Shown piece by piece: positions 46,603 through 56,050 of a stretch of 64,000 nucleotides of DNA. The DNA lies in NCBI RefSeq assembly GCF_014174405.1, contig NZ_JACEGA010000001.1, forward strand, positions 1,238,001 to 1,302,000, given 5' to 3'. Origin of the DNA: Variimorphobacter saccharofermentans (GTDB lineage Bacteria > Bacillota > Clostridia > Lachnospirales > Lachnospiraceae). The notes under the pieces were generated by a model. That model was not told the origin of the DNA. It ran no database searches and saw nothing but the letters and a program-made list of their open reading frames with translations. The position numbers and the translations under genes were made by a program. Every line of letters begins with the position of its first letter. The stretch's first letter is position 1.

Positions 46603-47376
46603 ATGACAAAGCCAGAATTCATGCAAGAACTCGAAAGCTTATTGATGGATATCCCTTTGGAAGAAAGAGAAGAGGCTTTGAATTATTATAATGGTTATTT
46701 CGAGGATGCAGGGGAAGAGCATGAAGAAGAGATTATGAAAGAACTAGGTTCTCCAAAGCGAGTAGCTGCATTGATCAAAGCTGATCTGAATTCGGATAAT
46801 AGTGATCGTGATAATCGGGGGTATTTTACGGAGAAAGGCTATCAGGACACCGTATATAAGGATGATAAATTTGAGATTATCGGAGCTGCTCAAAAGGCAT
46901 CCGAGCAGAAACAGACTTCGGAGGGGAATTCCGGTAATCGTGAAGCAAGCTCCGGCTTTACACAGAATGAACAAAAGCAAACGAATGGTGAGGCAAACCG
47001 CAATGATCAGAAGATCCGAAATACCAATATAGGACTCGTCATTATCCTATGTATTCTTGCGTCACCGATCATCTTACCGGTTTTAGGTACCATGTTTGGT
47101 TTGATAGCGGCATTATTCGGTATCGTATTTGGCTTTGGTATAGCAGGAGTTGTCATGATGGTGATTGGAGTAGGACTTTTTATTGCCGGACTGGTGCAGA
47201 TGAGTATTCCTATACTTGGATTCCTGCTTTGTGGATTTGGATTAGTCGTACTTGGTTTGGGTATGCTATTCACCATAGCTTGCACAGCTCTTTGCAAAAC
47301 CGTGATACCGGCTATGTTCAAAGGAATTGTAGAGATTTGTAGATTACCCTTTAGGAATAGGAGTGTGGCGGCATGA
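46603..47376 (+). CDS. DUF1700 (HAAS-domain) membrane protein
   Basis: The 257-residue protein has an N-terminal HAAS segment (FMQELESLLMDIPLEEREEALNYYNGYF, MKELGSPKRVAALIKADL), a polar low-complexity linker rich in Gln, Asn and Ser (about 70-140), and a C-terminal half of about four glycine-rich membrane helices (from IGLVIILCILASPIILPVLG). The family, DUF1700, is found after PadR genes in many Firmicutes and is thought to regulate envelope stress or membrane proteins; a sensor-like role is inferred. It overlaps the next gene by 4 bp (ATGA). Confidence 0.88.
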   Translation: MTKPEFMQELESLLMDIPLEEREEALNYYNGYFEDAGEEHEEEIMKELGSPKRVAALIKADLNSDNSDRDNRGYFTEKGYQDTVYKDDKFEIIGAAQKASEQKQTSEGNSGNREASSGFTQNEQKQTNGEANRNDQKIRNTNIGLVIILCILASPIILPVLGTMFGLIAALFGIVFGFGIAGVVMMVIGVGLFIAGLVQMSIPILGFLLCGFGLVVLGLGMLFTIACTALCKTVIPAMFKGIVEICRLPFRNRSVAA

Positions 47377-48209
47377 AAGCATTTGCAAAGGTTTGGTTAA
47401 GTATAGCATTAATTGCGCTTATATTCGGTATCGGTATCATTATTATTGCTATCACTACAGGCAATTTTGATGACATACCAACATTTTCGATTAATGAAAG
47501 TTATGATAACATATCCAGTATTGATTTGGACATAGAATTTGGAGAGATTAATATAATGGAAGGGGACACATTTTCCATTAAAGCAAGCAATTTGCCATAT
47601 GATGATTTTGAATCCTATGTAAGCGACGGGACATGGTTCATCAAGGACAATGCAGAAAATAAATTACGTCTTTTTAATGGTAGATTTTCCTTACGTGGCT
47701 TGGTACATTGGGATGATTTTACCCCCGATATTACGATTACTGTTCCAAGGAATTATACGGTAGAGGAGTGTAAACTGAGTGTAGGCGCAGGAATGCTAAC
47801 GGTTGGTGCTATTAACGCAAAGCGCGGAGAGCTCCAGGTTGATGCGGGTGAATTAATTGTGGACGAACTCGTAATATCAGAAAAAACAAGATTTAATATT
47901 GGTACCGGCCATATGAATATTAAACATTTAGATGCGAAGGATGTTTCCATTGACTGTGGTGTTGGTAGTGTAGAGATCAATGGTGCAATTTACGGTGATA
48001 ATTATATCAACTGTAATGTGGGAAATGTTAAACTGGAATTGGATGGAGAGGAAGAGGATTATTCCTATGATATCGATGCCGGAATAGGTAGTATCCGCAT
48101 TGATGGAGATCAGTATCACAGTATAGGAAAAAGAATTTCAAATAACAATGCAGATAATAATATTGAATTAGAATGTGGAATTGGTAATATAGAAATATCA
48201 TTTCATTAA
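47373..48209 (+). CDS. DUF4097 family beta-helical surface protein
   Basis: The 278-residue protein has an N-terminal membrane anchor (WLSIALIALIFGIGIIIIAITTG) and a repetitive beta-strand region typical of DUF4097 (putative adhesin) proteins: ISSIDLDIEFGEINIMEGD, CKLSVGAGMLTVG, LQVDAGELIVDELVI, IDCGVGSVEINGAI and IELECGIGNIEISFH. Function is not established; in other bacteria these genes follow PadR and DUF1700 as here. It starts inside the previous gene's stop (ATGA) and ends 12 bp before pspC. Confidence 0.87.
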   Translation: MKAFAKVWLSIALIALIFGIGIIIIAITTGNFDDIPTFSINESYDNISSIDLDIEFGEINIMEGDTFSIKASNLPYDDFESYVSDGTWFIKDNAENKLRLFNGRFSLRGLVHWDDFTPDITITVPRNYTVEECKLSVGAGMLTVGAINAKRGELQVDAGELIVDELVISEKTRFNIGTGHMNIKHLDAKDVSIDCGVGSVEINGAIYGDNYINCNVGNVKLELDGEEEDYSYDIDAGIGSIRIDGDQYHSIGKRISNNNADNNIELECGIGNIEISFH

Positions 48210-48221
48210 AGGAGGAGTTTT

Positions 48222-48404
48222 ATGGAACCAAAAAAACTGTATCGTTCTAACACTAATCGTATGCTTTGCGGAGTATGCGCAGGAGTTGCAGAGTATATCA
48301 ATATTGATCCTACTGTAGTTCGTTTATTATGGGTGATCTTTGGCTTCACAGGGTTTGGTGTTCTCGCATATTTTATCGCTGCCATTATTATCCCTGATCG
48401 GTAA
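48222..48404 (+). CDS. PspC-domain membrane protein
   Basis: This 60-residue protein is a single PspC domain: an N-terminal LYRSNTNRMLCGVCAGVAEYINIDPTVVRLLWV followed by a second hydrophobic segment ending IIIPDR. PspC acts in membrane stress responses in Gram-negative bacteria; in Firmicutes short versions like this are found in PadR operons. Preceded by AAAGGAGG and 12 bp from the DUF4097 stop, it is the last gene of the operon. Confidence 0.9.
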   Translation: MEPKKLYRSNTNRMLCGVCAGVAEYINIDPTVVRLLWVIFGFTGFGVLAYFIAAIIIPDR

Positions 48405-48448
48405 AATGCAATATCCTTATATGGGTGGAAAGATTGGAGTATCAGAAA

Positions 48449-48488
48449 GAGGTTATCGATGTAAGCATACGCTATCATCGATAACCTC
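48449..48488. terminator. Hairpin after pspC, between convergent genes
   Basis: GAGGTTATCGATG (48449-48461) pairs with CATCGATAACCTC (48476-48488), a perfect 13-bp stem around a 14-base loop. No T-run follows in either direction. It lies between pspC and cheY, which converge. Confidence 0.65.
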
Positions 48489-48545
48489 AATTCATGTCGA
48501 CAAAAAGTTCGTAAAGTATTTTCTACCGTTTTTGATGTTATATTC

Positions 48546-48908
48546 TTAGCTTTCTATTACTTTATTGATTATTTGAATAATCTGAGTGGCTTCAAAAGGC
48601 TTTGCAAGAAACTCAGCCGCACCATACTTCACAGCATCAACCATTTTAGTTTTCTGACCAGCAGCAGTAACCATAATCACTTTTGCGCTTTTATCAAATT
48701 CCACGATTTGTCTTAAAGCCTCGAGACCATCCAATACTGGCATTGTAATATCCATTGTTGTGATATCCGGCTTCAATTCCTTATATTTGGCAACACCATC
48801 TTCTCCATTAATGGCTTCGCCAATAATTTCATGACCGTTCTCTTCTAAAATACCTCTCAATATTTTCCTTGATGTTTTTGAATCATCTACTAATAGAATT
48901 CTTGCCAT
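48546..48908 (-). CDS. cheY: CheY-like single-domain response regulator
   Basis: The 120-residue protein is a receiver domain only: the acidic pair in ILLVDDSKTSRKIL, the phospho-acceptor aspartate in TMDITMPVLDGLEA, threonine in VTAAGQ and lysine in FLAKPFEAT. It resembles CheY of chemotaxis. The upstream gene on the same strand is a CheX-like phosphatase, and only 12 bp separate them, so they form an operon. No chemotaxis kinase is in the window. Confidence 0.92.
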   Translation of the reverse strand: MARILLVDDSKTSRKILRGILEENGHEIIGEAINGEDGVAKYKELKPDITTMDITMPVLDGLEALRQIVEFDKSAKVIMVTAAGQKTKMVDAVKYGAAEFLAKPFEATQIIQIINKVIES

Positions 48909-48920
48909 TCTAGTTCCCTC

Positions 48921-49808
48921 CTAATTAATACTTACCGGGCTGTTTACTGCTACGAGTAAGTCCGTTTGTTCACCATTTATAATAACCGGAACAACATGAA
49001 TTTCTCCCTTTGAAGAAATCTTTTTCTTATTGGAAAATAGAGGAGGAGTCATATCAATATGTATGTCCTCGTGACTTAACTTAGAAGCATATAAACCATT
49101 GGTACAGTTAATAAATTCACATACGGCATCAAATGCATCTTCATCCAAATCGGTAAATTCCTCTTTCGCAAATGGACTGGCAATATTTAATAATTCTTTT
49201 TCTTTGCTGGCAAAACCAACAAAAATCTGTTGATCACCAACCATGTTCTGATAGGATAGAGAACCAAAAGAATATTCATTCACAGTATATGCCTTTTTAA
49301 GAACAATATTATTATTAATAAACCGAACAATATTACGAATAGTCAAACTGATGCATTCACCACTGAAGGGAATGTTAACATCAACAAAAACGGGAATAAT
49401 ACGATCAATATCACCAGATTTTAAGGCATCAATATCACATGCTGAGAAGTTGTTATCTTTTCTATACTCTTCCAGATAGCTCTCGATTTCCTGTATGGTG
49501 AGTATATTATTTTCGGTAAGTACTTGAACGAATTGCAGGTACGGATTGCCTTGCATATTCAGGAGATGTGTAACCTCCTCTGCGAGAAGATAGCCTTTTT
49601 CAATGGCAATATCACCGAAGCGTCTGTCCATCTTTCTTTGGATATCGTTAATCTCCTCTGCTTGTTTGGTTGTTAACAATTTCTCTGCCACAGCGATTAA
49701 GCCTAACTTTACTCTTGTTTTTTGCTGTTGCATCATAACATCTTCAAATTGTGCTTGAGAAATTTTATTCTTTTCTACTAAGTAATTTCCAAAATAAAGC
49801 CCGAACAT
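48921..49808 (-). CDS. CheX-like protein with N-terminal GspE/MshE-type repeats
   Basis: The 295-residue protein has two parts. Residues 1-115 carry two similar helical units (FGNYLVEKNKISQAQFEDVMM, FGDIAIEKGYLLAEEVTHLL) like the N-terminal repeats of MshE or GspE ATPases, which can bind c-di-GMP. The C-terminal 180 residues contain a CheX/CheC-like phosphatase fold (VNIPFSGECISLTIRN, FVGFASKEKELLNIASPFAKEE, DAFDAVCEFINCTNGLYASKL), where E and N are typical of CheY-P phosphatases. Start is ATG 49808, 7 bp after AAAGGAG, not the longer frame from 49832. It precedes cheY by 12 bp, which fits dephosphorylating it. Confidence 0.78.
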   Translation of the reverse strand: MFGLYFGNYLVEKNKISQAQFEDVMMQQQKTRVKLGLIAVAEKLLTTKQAEEINDIQRKMDRRFGDIAIEKGYLLAEEVTHLLNMQGNPYLQFVQVLTENNILTIQEIESYLEEYRKDNNFSACDIDALKSGDIDRIIPVFVDVNIPFSGECISLTIRNIVRFINNNIVLKKAYTVNEYSFGSLSYQNMVGDQQIFVGFASKEKELLNIASPFAKEEFTDLDEDAFDAVCEFINCTNGLYASKLSHEDIHIDMTPPLFSNKKKISSKGEIHVVPVIINGEQTDLLVAVNSPVSIN

Positions 49809-50309
49809 GTTATTTCTCCTTTCGTAATTCAAGATTATCTCCGAGCATTCATAATAACGAGAAAATCCGACTCTTGTACCCCCGATACATTATGTACACA
49901 AAATTCTCATAATTGAATGTTTATATATAAATTAATATACTACATAATTCAAAAAAATAACAGCCTTTATTTTAAAATATTACATTTTTTTGTTATATTT
50001 CACATACGGGATTCCAACATATGGGAGTCCTTTGGTAAAGTTTATATATAATATACGAAAGCAGTCTATGAGATGTAATTGTTTTTGTTCTCAATCTGCG
50101 ATATATAGGATCTGGGTTGTCACAAGTGGTGAAAAAGGAAATTTTTATGTTAGATGATGACAATGAAGATGATCTATGATAAAGTAATGTTTGAGTTAAG
50201 ATGAATTTGGATAGGATACTGCTATGGACGAAAGTCTGAAACAATCAGTAATTCAAAGGAGTCTTATTTGTTATATTAAGCCGTAGCAGGCGGCGGATTG
50301 GAGCAAGAT
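49809..50309. other. Divergent intergenic region between the CheX-like gene and argS
   Basis: There is no supported gene in these 500 bp. A short hairpin (GGATTCC and GGGAGTCC, about 50010-50032) is present. A T-box leader was looked for before argS; the conserved GGTGGNACC-type motif is absent. A longer frame on the minus strand (49993-50244) has no ribosome site and was rejected. Confidence 0.6.
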
Positions 50310-52079
50310 ATGAAAACAATAATCGAGTTAATTTCTGAAGAAGTGAAGCAATCTTTTGCTAAGTTCGGGTATGATGAGAAATATGGTATGGTAACACTGT
50401 CAAATCGCCCTGATTTATGTCAATATCAATGTAATGGCGCACTTGCAGCAGCGAAACAATACAAAACTGCGCCAATTAATATAGCACAGCCAGTAGTGGA
50501 AAGCTTAAAATCGAATTCGATATTTAAAGAGGTAACAGTAATCATGCCGGGATTTATTAATATTACCCTAAGTGATGAATTTCTAGCCAATTACTTAAAC
50601 GAGATGAAGAAGTCAGAGAAATTCGGCTGTGAGAATGAGAATAACCCCCGAACCATTATTATTGATTATGGTGGTCCAAATATTGCAAAGCCTCTTCATG
50701 TAGGTCATATGCGTTCCGCTGTAATCGGAGAAAGTCTTAAGCGTATCTTAAGATTTTTTGGAAATAAAGTCATTGGTGACGCTCATTTAGGAGACTGGGG
50801 AACCCAGATGGGATTGGTTATTGCTGAACTGAAAAGGAGAAAACCGGAGCTTGTATACTTTAATGAGGATTATACAGGAGATTATCCTAAGGAAGCTCCG
50901 TTTACAATATCAGAATTAGAAGAGATATATCCTGCTGCCAGTGAATATTCAAAAAGTAATCCGGAATTTCGAGAAGAGGCAAAGCAGATCACATATTTAC
51001 TTCAGAACGGACATCGCGGATATACCGCCATCTGGAACCATATGCTGGAGGTTTCGGTTACTGACCTGATGAAAATATATGAGACCTTGAATGTATCCTT
51101 TGATCTGTGGAAGAAGGAAAGTGATGCACAGCCTTATATACCGGAGATGATCCAGTATTTCAAGGATAACAATTATGCAAGAATCAGTGAAGGAGCATTG
51201 GTCGTAGATGTAAAGGAAGACACTGATACGAAGGAAATCCCTCCTTGTATGATATTAAAATCCGATGGAGCAACCTTATATAATACAACCGATTTGGCCA
51301 CTATTGTGGAACGAATGAAGCTTTTCTCACCGGATCAGATTATATATATTACCGATAAACGTCAGGAGTTGTACTTTGAGACGGTATTCCGTTGTGCGAA
51401 AAAGACCAAGCTGGTTAAGGAGGACACAAAGCTTAACTTTATTGGCTTCGGTACAATGAATGGTAAGGATGGAAAGCCTTTCAAGACAAGAGAAGGCGGT
51501 GTTATGCGCCTTGAGAATCTGATCAAGAATGTCAATGATGAGGTATACCGTAAGATTATGGAAAACCGGAGCATGACGGAGGAAGAAGCAGTACAGGTTG
51601 CAAAAAAGGTAGGACTTGCAGCATTAAAGTATGGAGATCTATCCAATCAGGTATCTAAGGATTATATCTTTGATGTGGACCGCTTTACTGCCTTTGAAGG
51701 AGATACAGGACCTTATATCCTGTATACGATTGTAAGAATCAAGTCCATACTTGCCAAATATGCGGAACTGAAGAAGGGACTTCCATCCCAGAGCATAATC
51801 CTGGCAGCAGGATCTGAATCGGAACGTGCACTGATGCTGGAGCTTACTAAATTTAATGAGATGATAGCTACTGCATATACCGAGATGGCGCCGCATCGAA
51901 TTTGTTCCTATATTTATGATCTGGCCAATGCATTTAACAGCTTCTACCATGATAATAAAATCATATCGGAAGAAGACGAAGAGAAACAGGCATCTTGGAT
52001 CACACTGATTACCTTAGTGCAGGAGCAGTTACTAACCTGTATCGATTTACTTGGCTTTGATGCACCGGAAAGAATGTAA
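50310..52079 (+). CDS. argS: Arginyl-tRNA synthetase
   Basis: The 589-residue protein is a class I synthetase that charges arginine to tRNA-Arg. It shows the HIGH-like motif in GGPNIAKPLHVGHMRSAVIG (near 130), the GDWGTQMG segment, and the KMSKS-equivalent KPFKTREGGVMRL with degenerated sequence, as in other ArgRS. The C-terminal anticodon domain (FTAFEGDTGPYILYT onwards) is present. Start is ATG 50310 after GGAG at 50300-50303; the TTG 50298 lies over the ribosome site. The DUF815 gene follows after 87 bp. Confidence 0.96.
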   Translation: MKTIIELISEEVKQSFAKFGYDEKYGMVTLSNRPDLCQYQCNGALAAAKQYKTAPINIAQPVVESLKSNSIFKEVTVIMPGFINITLSDEFLANYLNEMKKSEKFGCENENNPRTIIIDYGGPNIAKPLHVGHMRSAVIGESLKRILRFFGNKVIGDAHLGDWGTQMGLVIAELKRRKPELVYFNEDYTGDYPKEAPFTISELEEIYPAASEYSKSNPEFREEAKQITYLLQNGHRGYTAIWNHMLEVSVTDLMKIYETLNVSFDLWKKESDAQPYIPEMIQYFKDNNYARISEGALVVDVKEDTDTKEIPPCMILKSDGATLYNTTDLATIVERMKLFSPDQIIYITDKRQELYFETVFRCAKKTKLVKEDTKLNFIGFGTMNGKDGKPFKTREGGVMRLENLIKNVNDEVYRKIMENRSMTEEEAVQVAKKVGLAALKYGDLSNQVSKDYIFDVDRFTAFEGDTGPYILYTIVRIKSILAKYAELKKGLPSQSIILAAGSESERALMLELTKFNEMIATAYTEMAPHRICSYIYDLANAFNSFYHDNKIISEEDEEKQASWITLITLVQEQLLTCIDLLGFDAPERM

Positions 52080-52166
52080 CGGTAATCATTTCGTCATTGA
52101 GTATAGAGAATGGGATCTATTAGGACATAAGATAAGGGTAGTATAATATAGGAAAGAAGGAACAGC

Positions 52167-53492
52167 ATGTACCGATTAATATCAAAGTTAGTCATTTATA
52201 AAGAGCTTGGGAAGCCCTGCCTGTTATTTGATCTGGCAGATATCATTAAGGAGTATGACAGCATAGCGAGCAATGTTGAGGAAGATATATTTAATAAAGA
52301 GGCCATAACCTCACGAATATTCTCCTTTATTAATCATCTGCTGGTGTTGGCTACGGATTATGGCTTCAATCATAATCTTTGGCATAATTATCTGGCATAC
52401 CTGTTGGCTAATGCAGAGAATCCCTTTAGCCTGACCTGTGAGAAAGTCGGTGCAACAGACGGTTCGGTGAACCAGTTTGCTAAAAATGATTTCAAGATAT
52501 TTAAAGCATTGTTTGACTATGATTTTAAACCTTTAGAGGAAGCCTTGGGTATCAATTGCTTTTCGGTTATCAGCAATTATCAGGCAATTGAGAAAAGTAG
52601 CAGCCGTTATAATCGAAATGTAAGCGAGAAGGTTCAGATGCTTAGTAAGCAGATTGAGCAGGCGAAGGACGAAGAGGAAGTCTTTCAGTGTGTTACAAAT
52701 TTCTATCGCGAATACGGTGTAGGAATGTTCGGCTTAAATAAAGCATTTCGAATCAATCGTGAGAACGATCAGCTAATGATTTTTCCAATCACCAACACAC
52801 AGGAGGTTATGCTTTCTGATCTGGTAGGCTATGAAATTCAGAAGAAGAAGCTTATTGATAATACGAAAGCGTTCGTAGAGGGTAAAAAAGCAAATAATGT
52901 ACTATTATTCGGTGACAGTGGAACGGGAAAATCCACTTCTGTAAAAGCCATACTGAACGAGTATTATCGTGACGGCTTGCGGATGATAGAGATTTACAAG
53001 CATCAGTTTGTTGATTTATCCGCTGTGATTGCTCGCATTAAAAATCGTAATTACAAATTTATTATATATATGGATGATTTGTCTTTTGAAGAATTCGAAA
53101 TTGAATACAAATATCTAAAAGCGGTTATTGAGGGCGGACTGGAAACAAAGCCGGATAATGTATTAATATATGCGACCTCGAATCGCAGGCATCTTATCCG
53201 TGAGACCTGGAACGATCGCTCTGATATGGAAAAGACAGATGAAATCCATCGATCCGATACCGTTCAGGAAAAGCTGTCCTTAGTAGCCAGATTTGGTATT
53301 ACCATTAATTATTCTGCACCGGCACAGAAAGAATTCCTGACAATCGTTAAGGAATTGGCGAGACGGCATGACTTAATTACCTTAACGGATGATGAGCTAT
53401 GTGCGGAGGCGAATAAATGGGAGCTGTCCCATGGAGGCAGATCAGGAAGAACCGCTCAACAATTTATTAATTATCTGCTGGGACAGGTTTAA
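52167..53492 (+). CDS. AAA ATPase of the DUF815 family
   Basis: The 441-residue protein has a P-loop [18 protein letters not shown] (about 247-264) and a Walker B segment [14 protein letters not shown], followed by [14 protein letters not shown] (sensor 1). This is the DUF815 AAA-type ATPase common in Firmicutes and alphaproteobacteria, with unknown substrate. The N-terminal half (about 1-225) is a helical region specific to this group. It has GAAGGA before the ATG and lies between argS and pyrC, with pyrC starting 64 bp later. Confidence 0.88.
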   Translation: MYRLISKLVIYKELGKPCLLFDLADIIKEYDSIASNVEEDIFNKEAITSRIFSFINHLLVLATDYGFNHNLWHNYLAYLLANAENPFSLTCEKVGATDGSVNQFAKNDFKIFKALFDYDFKPLEEALGINCFSVISNYQAIEKSSSRYNRNVSEKVQMLSKQIEQAKDEEEVFQCVTNFYREYGVGMFGLNKAFRINRENDQLMIFPITNTQEVMLSDLVGYEIQKKKLIDNTKAFVEGKKANNVLLFGDSGTGKSTSVKAILNEYYRDGLRMIEIYKHQFVDLSAVIARIKNRNYKFIIYMDDLSFEEFEIEYKYLKAVIEGGLETKPDNVLIYATSNRRHLIRETWNDRSDMEKTDEIHRSDTVQEKLSLVARFGITINYSAPAQKEFLTIVKELARRHDLITLTDDELCAEANKWELSHGGRSGRTAQQFINYLLGQV

Positions 53493-53556
53493 CGAGTTAG
53501 AAATAGCTCTGGTGACATCCGAATAAAAGGAAAGAATGAAACTAAGGAGTAATGAT

Positions 53557-54876
53557 ATGTTGACATTAATCAAGAATGGATATGTAATTGATCCTGCATC
53601 CGATCGGGAAGGGTGTTACGACCTTCTTCTGGAGGGTGAAATCATTCGAGCTGTAAAGAAGGAGATTGACAGCGATGAAATTCAACAGGAAGCGGACAAG
53701 AAGGGAGTCAGGTTTACCCTGATTGATGCTAAAGACAAGTATGTTATGCCTGGCTTCATCGATCTACATGTCCATCTTCGGGAACCCGGATATGAGTATA
53801 AGGAGACGATTGCGACTGGATCGAAAGCCGCTGCGGCTGGAGGATATACTACAATCTGCCCTATGCCCAATACGAAACCGGTTATTGATAGTTCAGATAT
53901 GGTTAAACTCCTATTGAAAAAGGCTCAGGAAGAGGCAGTGGTTCATATCCTTCCGGTGGGCTCTGTAACATTGGGACAGGACGGAAAAGAACTGGTAAAT
54001 GTGAAAAAACTAAAAGAGGCAGGCTGTGTCGCACTCAGTGAGGATGGTAAGTCTGTTATGGACACTGCATTATATGCAGAAGCAATGAGGCAGGCAGCGA
54101 ATAATCATCTTCTGATTTTTGCACACTGTGAAGATAAAAGCCTGGTAGGCAAGGGTGTCATCAACCAAGGAAAAAAATCGGAGGAATTTCAACTTCCGGG
54201 GATATGCAATGCGGTAGAAGATATCATTACAGCGAGAGATATATTACTTGCGAAGGAAACAGGTGCAACACTTCACTTATGTCATTGTTCAACTAAGGAT
54301 AGCGTCGCCATGTTAGCTCTTGCGAAAAAAGATGGCCTTAAGGTGACCGGGGAAGTATGTCCGCATCACTTTACCTTATCGGACGAGGACATTCTATCAG
54401 CGGATACAAACTATAAAATGAATCCGCCCATAAGGTCACGTGACGATGTTGAGGCTTTAAAGGAAGCCTTAAGAAATAATATACTTGATGTCATTTCAAC
54501 GGATCATGCACCACATTCGGAAGAGGAAAAATCAAAATCCTTTGCAGAAGCCCCATTTGGTATTGTGGGATCTGAAACAGCATTTGCATTAACTTATACA
54601 GAATTGGTAAAGCAGGGATATTTAACGATAAAGCAAATGGTAGAGAAGATGAGTAGCAACCCTGCTAAAATCCTTGGTATTGACAAAGGCTGTATCGGTG
54701 AGGGCTATGTAGCAGATTTGGTAATTGCGGATCCGAATGCAGAATATACCATTGACAAGAAGCAGTTCTTCTCTAAGGGAAAGAATACCCCATTTCATGG
54801 ACGGAAAGTCACGGGTCGGATTGAATATACCTTTGTAGCGGGAAGAATGGTGTATCGTTCTGAGAATGTGAGTTAA
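53557..54876 (+). CDS. pyrC: Dihydroorotase
   Basis: The 439-residue protein is a type I dihydroorotase, the third step of pyrimidine synthesis. The metal-binding segment is DLHVHLREPGYEYKET, the further ligands are in HCEDKSL, HLCHCSTKDS and STDHAPHSEEEK, and GIVGSETAF lies near the end. Start ATG 53557 is 7 bp after AAGGAG and fits the family N-terminus MLTLIKNGYVIDP; a longer frame from ATG 53536 is less likely. pyrF follows after 61 bp. Confidence 0.95.
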   Translation: MLTLIKNGYVIDPASDREGCYDLLLEGEIIRAVKKEIDSDEIQQEADKKGVRFTLIDAKDKYVMPGFIDLHVHLREPGYEYKETIATGSKAAAAGGYTTICPMPNTKPVIDSSDMVKLLLKKAQEEAVVHILPVGSVTLGQDGKELVNVKKLKEAGCVALSEDGKSVMDTALYAEAMRQAANNHLLIFAHCEDKSLVGKGVINQGKKSEEFQLPGICNAVEDIITARDILLAKETGATLHLCHCSTKDSVAMLALAKKDGLKVTGEVCPHHFTLSDEDILSADTNYKMNPPIRSRDDVEALKEALRNNILDVISTDHAPHSEEEKSKSFAEAPFGIVGSETAFALTYTELVKQGYLTIKQMVEKMSSNPAKILGIDKGCIGEGYVADLVIADPNAEYTIDKKQFFSKGKNTPFHGRKVTGRIEYTFVAGRMVYRSENVS

Positions 54877-54937
54877 GCGAAATATACTGAAAAGAATGAT
54901 CAAAGCAGAACAATAGGAAGAAAGGGATGGACGGAAA

Positions 54938-55870
54938 ATGATTAACAAATTAATCCAGAAAATTGAACAGACAGATGCACCAATTGTTGTCGGACTTGAT
55001 CCAATGCTTGATTATGTGCCTCAGCACATTCTGAAAAAGGCGTTCGACGAAAAGGGAGAGAATCTGGAAGGAGCGGCAGAAGCAATATGGCAATTCAACA
55101 AAGGAATTGTGGATGCTACTTATGATTTAATCCCGGCTGTAAAGCCTCAGATTGCAATGTATGAGCAATTTGGTATAGAGGGGATGAAGACGTTCAAGAA
55201 AACAGTGGATTACTGTAAAGAAAAAGGCCTGGTAGTAATCGGCGATATTAAACGTGGGGATATTGGTTCCACTTCAGCTGCATATGCTACCGGACATCTT
55301 GGTAAGGTAACCATTGGAGAAAACACCTTCCGGGGCTTCGATGAGGATTTTGTCACATTAAACCCTTATATGGGTGGGGATAGTGTACTTCCATTCCTAG
55401 AGGTATGTAAGGAAGAGAAGAAGGGAGTATTCATTCTTGTAAAGACCTCCAATCCATCCAGCGGAGATTTTCAGGATCAATTGGTTGGCGATACACCGCT
55501 CTATGAACTAGTTGGAAAGAAAGTGGCTGAATGGGGCGAGATGCATATGGGTGGTACATACAGCTACGTGGGAGCTGTAGTGGGTGCTACTTATCCGAAG
55601 ATGGGAAAGATATTGCGTGAGTTAATGCCCAAGGCTTATATACTTGTTCCGGGATACGGCGCACAGGGAGGAAAAGCAGAGGACTTAGTCCCTTATTTTA
55701 ATAAGGATGGACTTGGCGCAATTGTGAATTCCTCCAGAGGCATTATCGCAGCCTATAAGCTGAAGGCTTATGAGAAATTTGGATCCCAAGCCTATGCGGA
55801 TGCCTCAAGACAGGCAGTCATTGATATGAGAGAGGACTTAAAGCAGGCCTGGGTAGCAGCTAAAGCATAG
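54938..55870 (+). CDS. pyrF: Orotidine 5'-phosphate decarboxylase, type 2 (long form)
   Basis: The 310-residue protein is the long form of OMP decarboxylase, the last step of UMP synthesis. The catalytic segment DIKRGDIGSTSAAYATG carries the lysine and aspartates, VGLDPMLDYVPQHIL is at the start, and NSSRGIIAAY near the end. It lies between pyrC and a hairpin, and ends 180 bp from the convergent ppiB stop, so the pyr genes are split here from pyrK-pyrD-pyrE. Confidence 0.95.
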   Translation: MINKLIQKIEQTDAPIVVGLDPMLDYVPQHILKKAFDEKGENLEGAAEAIWQFNKGIVDATYDLIPAVKPQIAMYEQFGIEGMKTFKKTVDYCKEKGLVVIGDIKRGDIGSTSAAYATGHLGKVTIGENTFRGFDEDFVTLNPYMGGDSVLPFLEVCKEEKKGVFILVKTSNPSSGDFQDQLVGDTPLYELVGKKVAEWGEMHMGGTYSYVGAVVGATYPKMGKILRELMPKAYILVPGYGAQGGKAEDLVPYFNKDGLGAIVNSSRGIIAAYKLKAYEKFGSQAYADASRQAVIDMREDLKQAWVAAKA

Positions 55871-55956
55871 ATTATTACAGATGTAGAGAGCTTTGACAGA
55901 ACATCTGATAGCTTATATCTTAACTAGTATTTGGTATAGTATATTTAACAAAGAAG

Positions 55957-56025
55957 GGCTACAGTAATTGAATCAACAAGGACTATGGTAAGCATAATCC
56001 CTGTGATACAGTTTGCTGTAGCCCC
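55957..56025. terminator. Stem with long loop between pyrF and ppiB
   Basis: GGGCTACAG (55957-55965) pairs with CTGTAGCCC (56017-56025), a 9-bp stem around a 51-base loop, followed by CTTATTTAT. It is the probable end of the pyrF and ppiB transcripts, which converge here. Confidence 0.55.
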
Positions 56026-56050
56026 TTATTTATGAGTTTAACTGGTGCTT

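Noticed and set aside
48340..48549. 69-codon frame overlapping the end of pspC
   Set aside because: Out of frame with pspC, without a ribosome site, and running through the hairpin at 48449-48488.
49993..50244. 83-codon minus-strand frame before argS
   Set aside because: No ribosome site, composition unlike the neighbours, and no recognisable domain.
49833..50309. T-box leader for argS
   Set aside because: The conserved GGTGGNACC-type motif and a terminator hairpin are absent.
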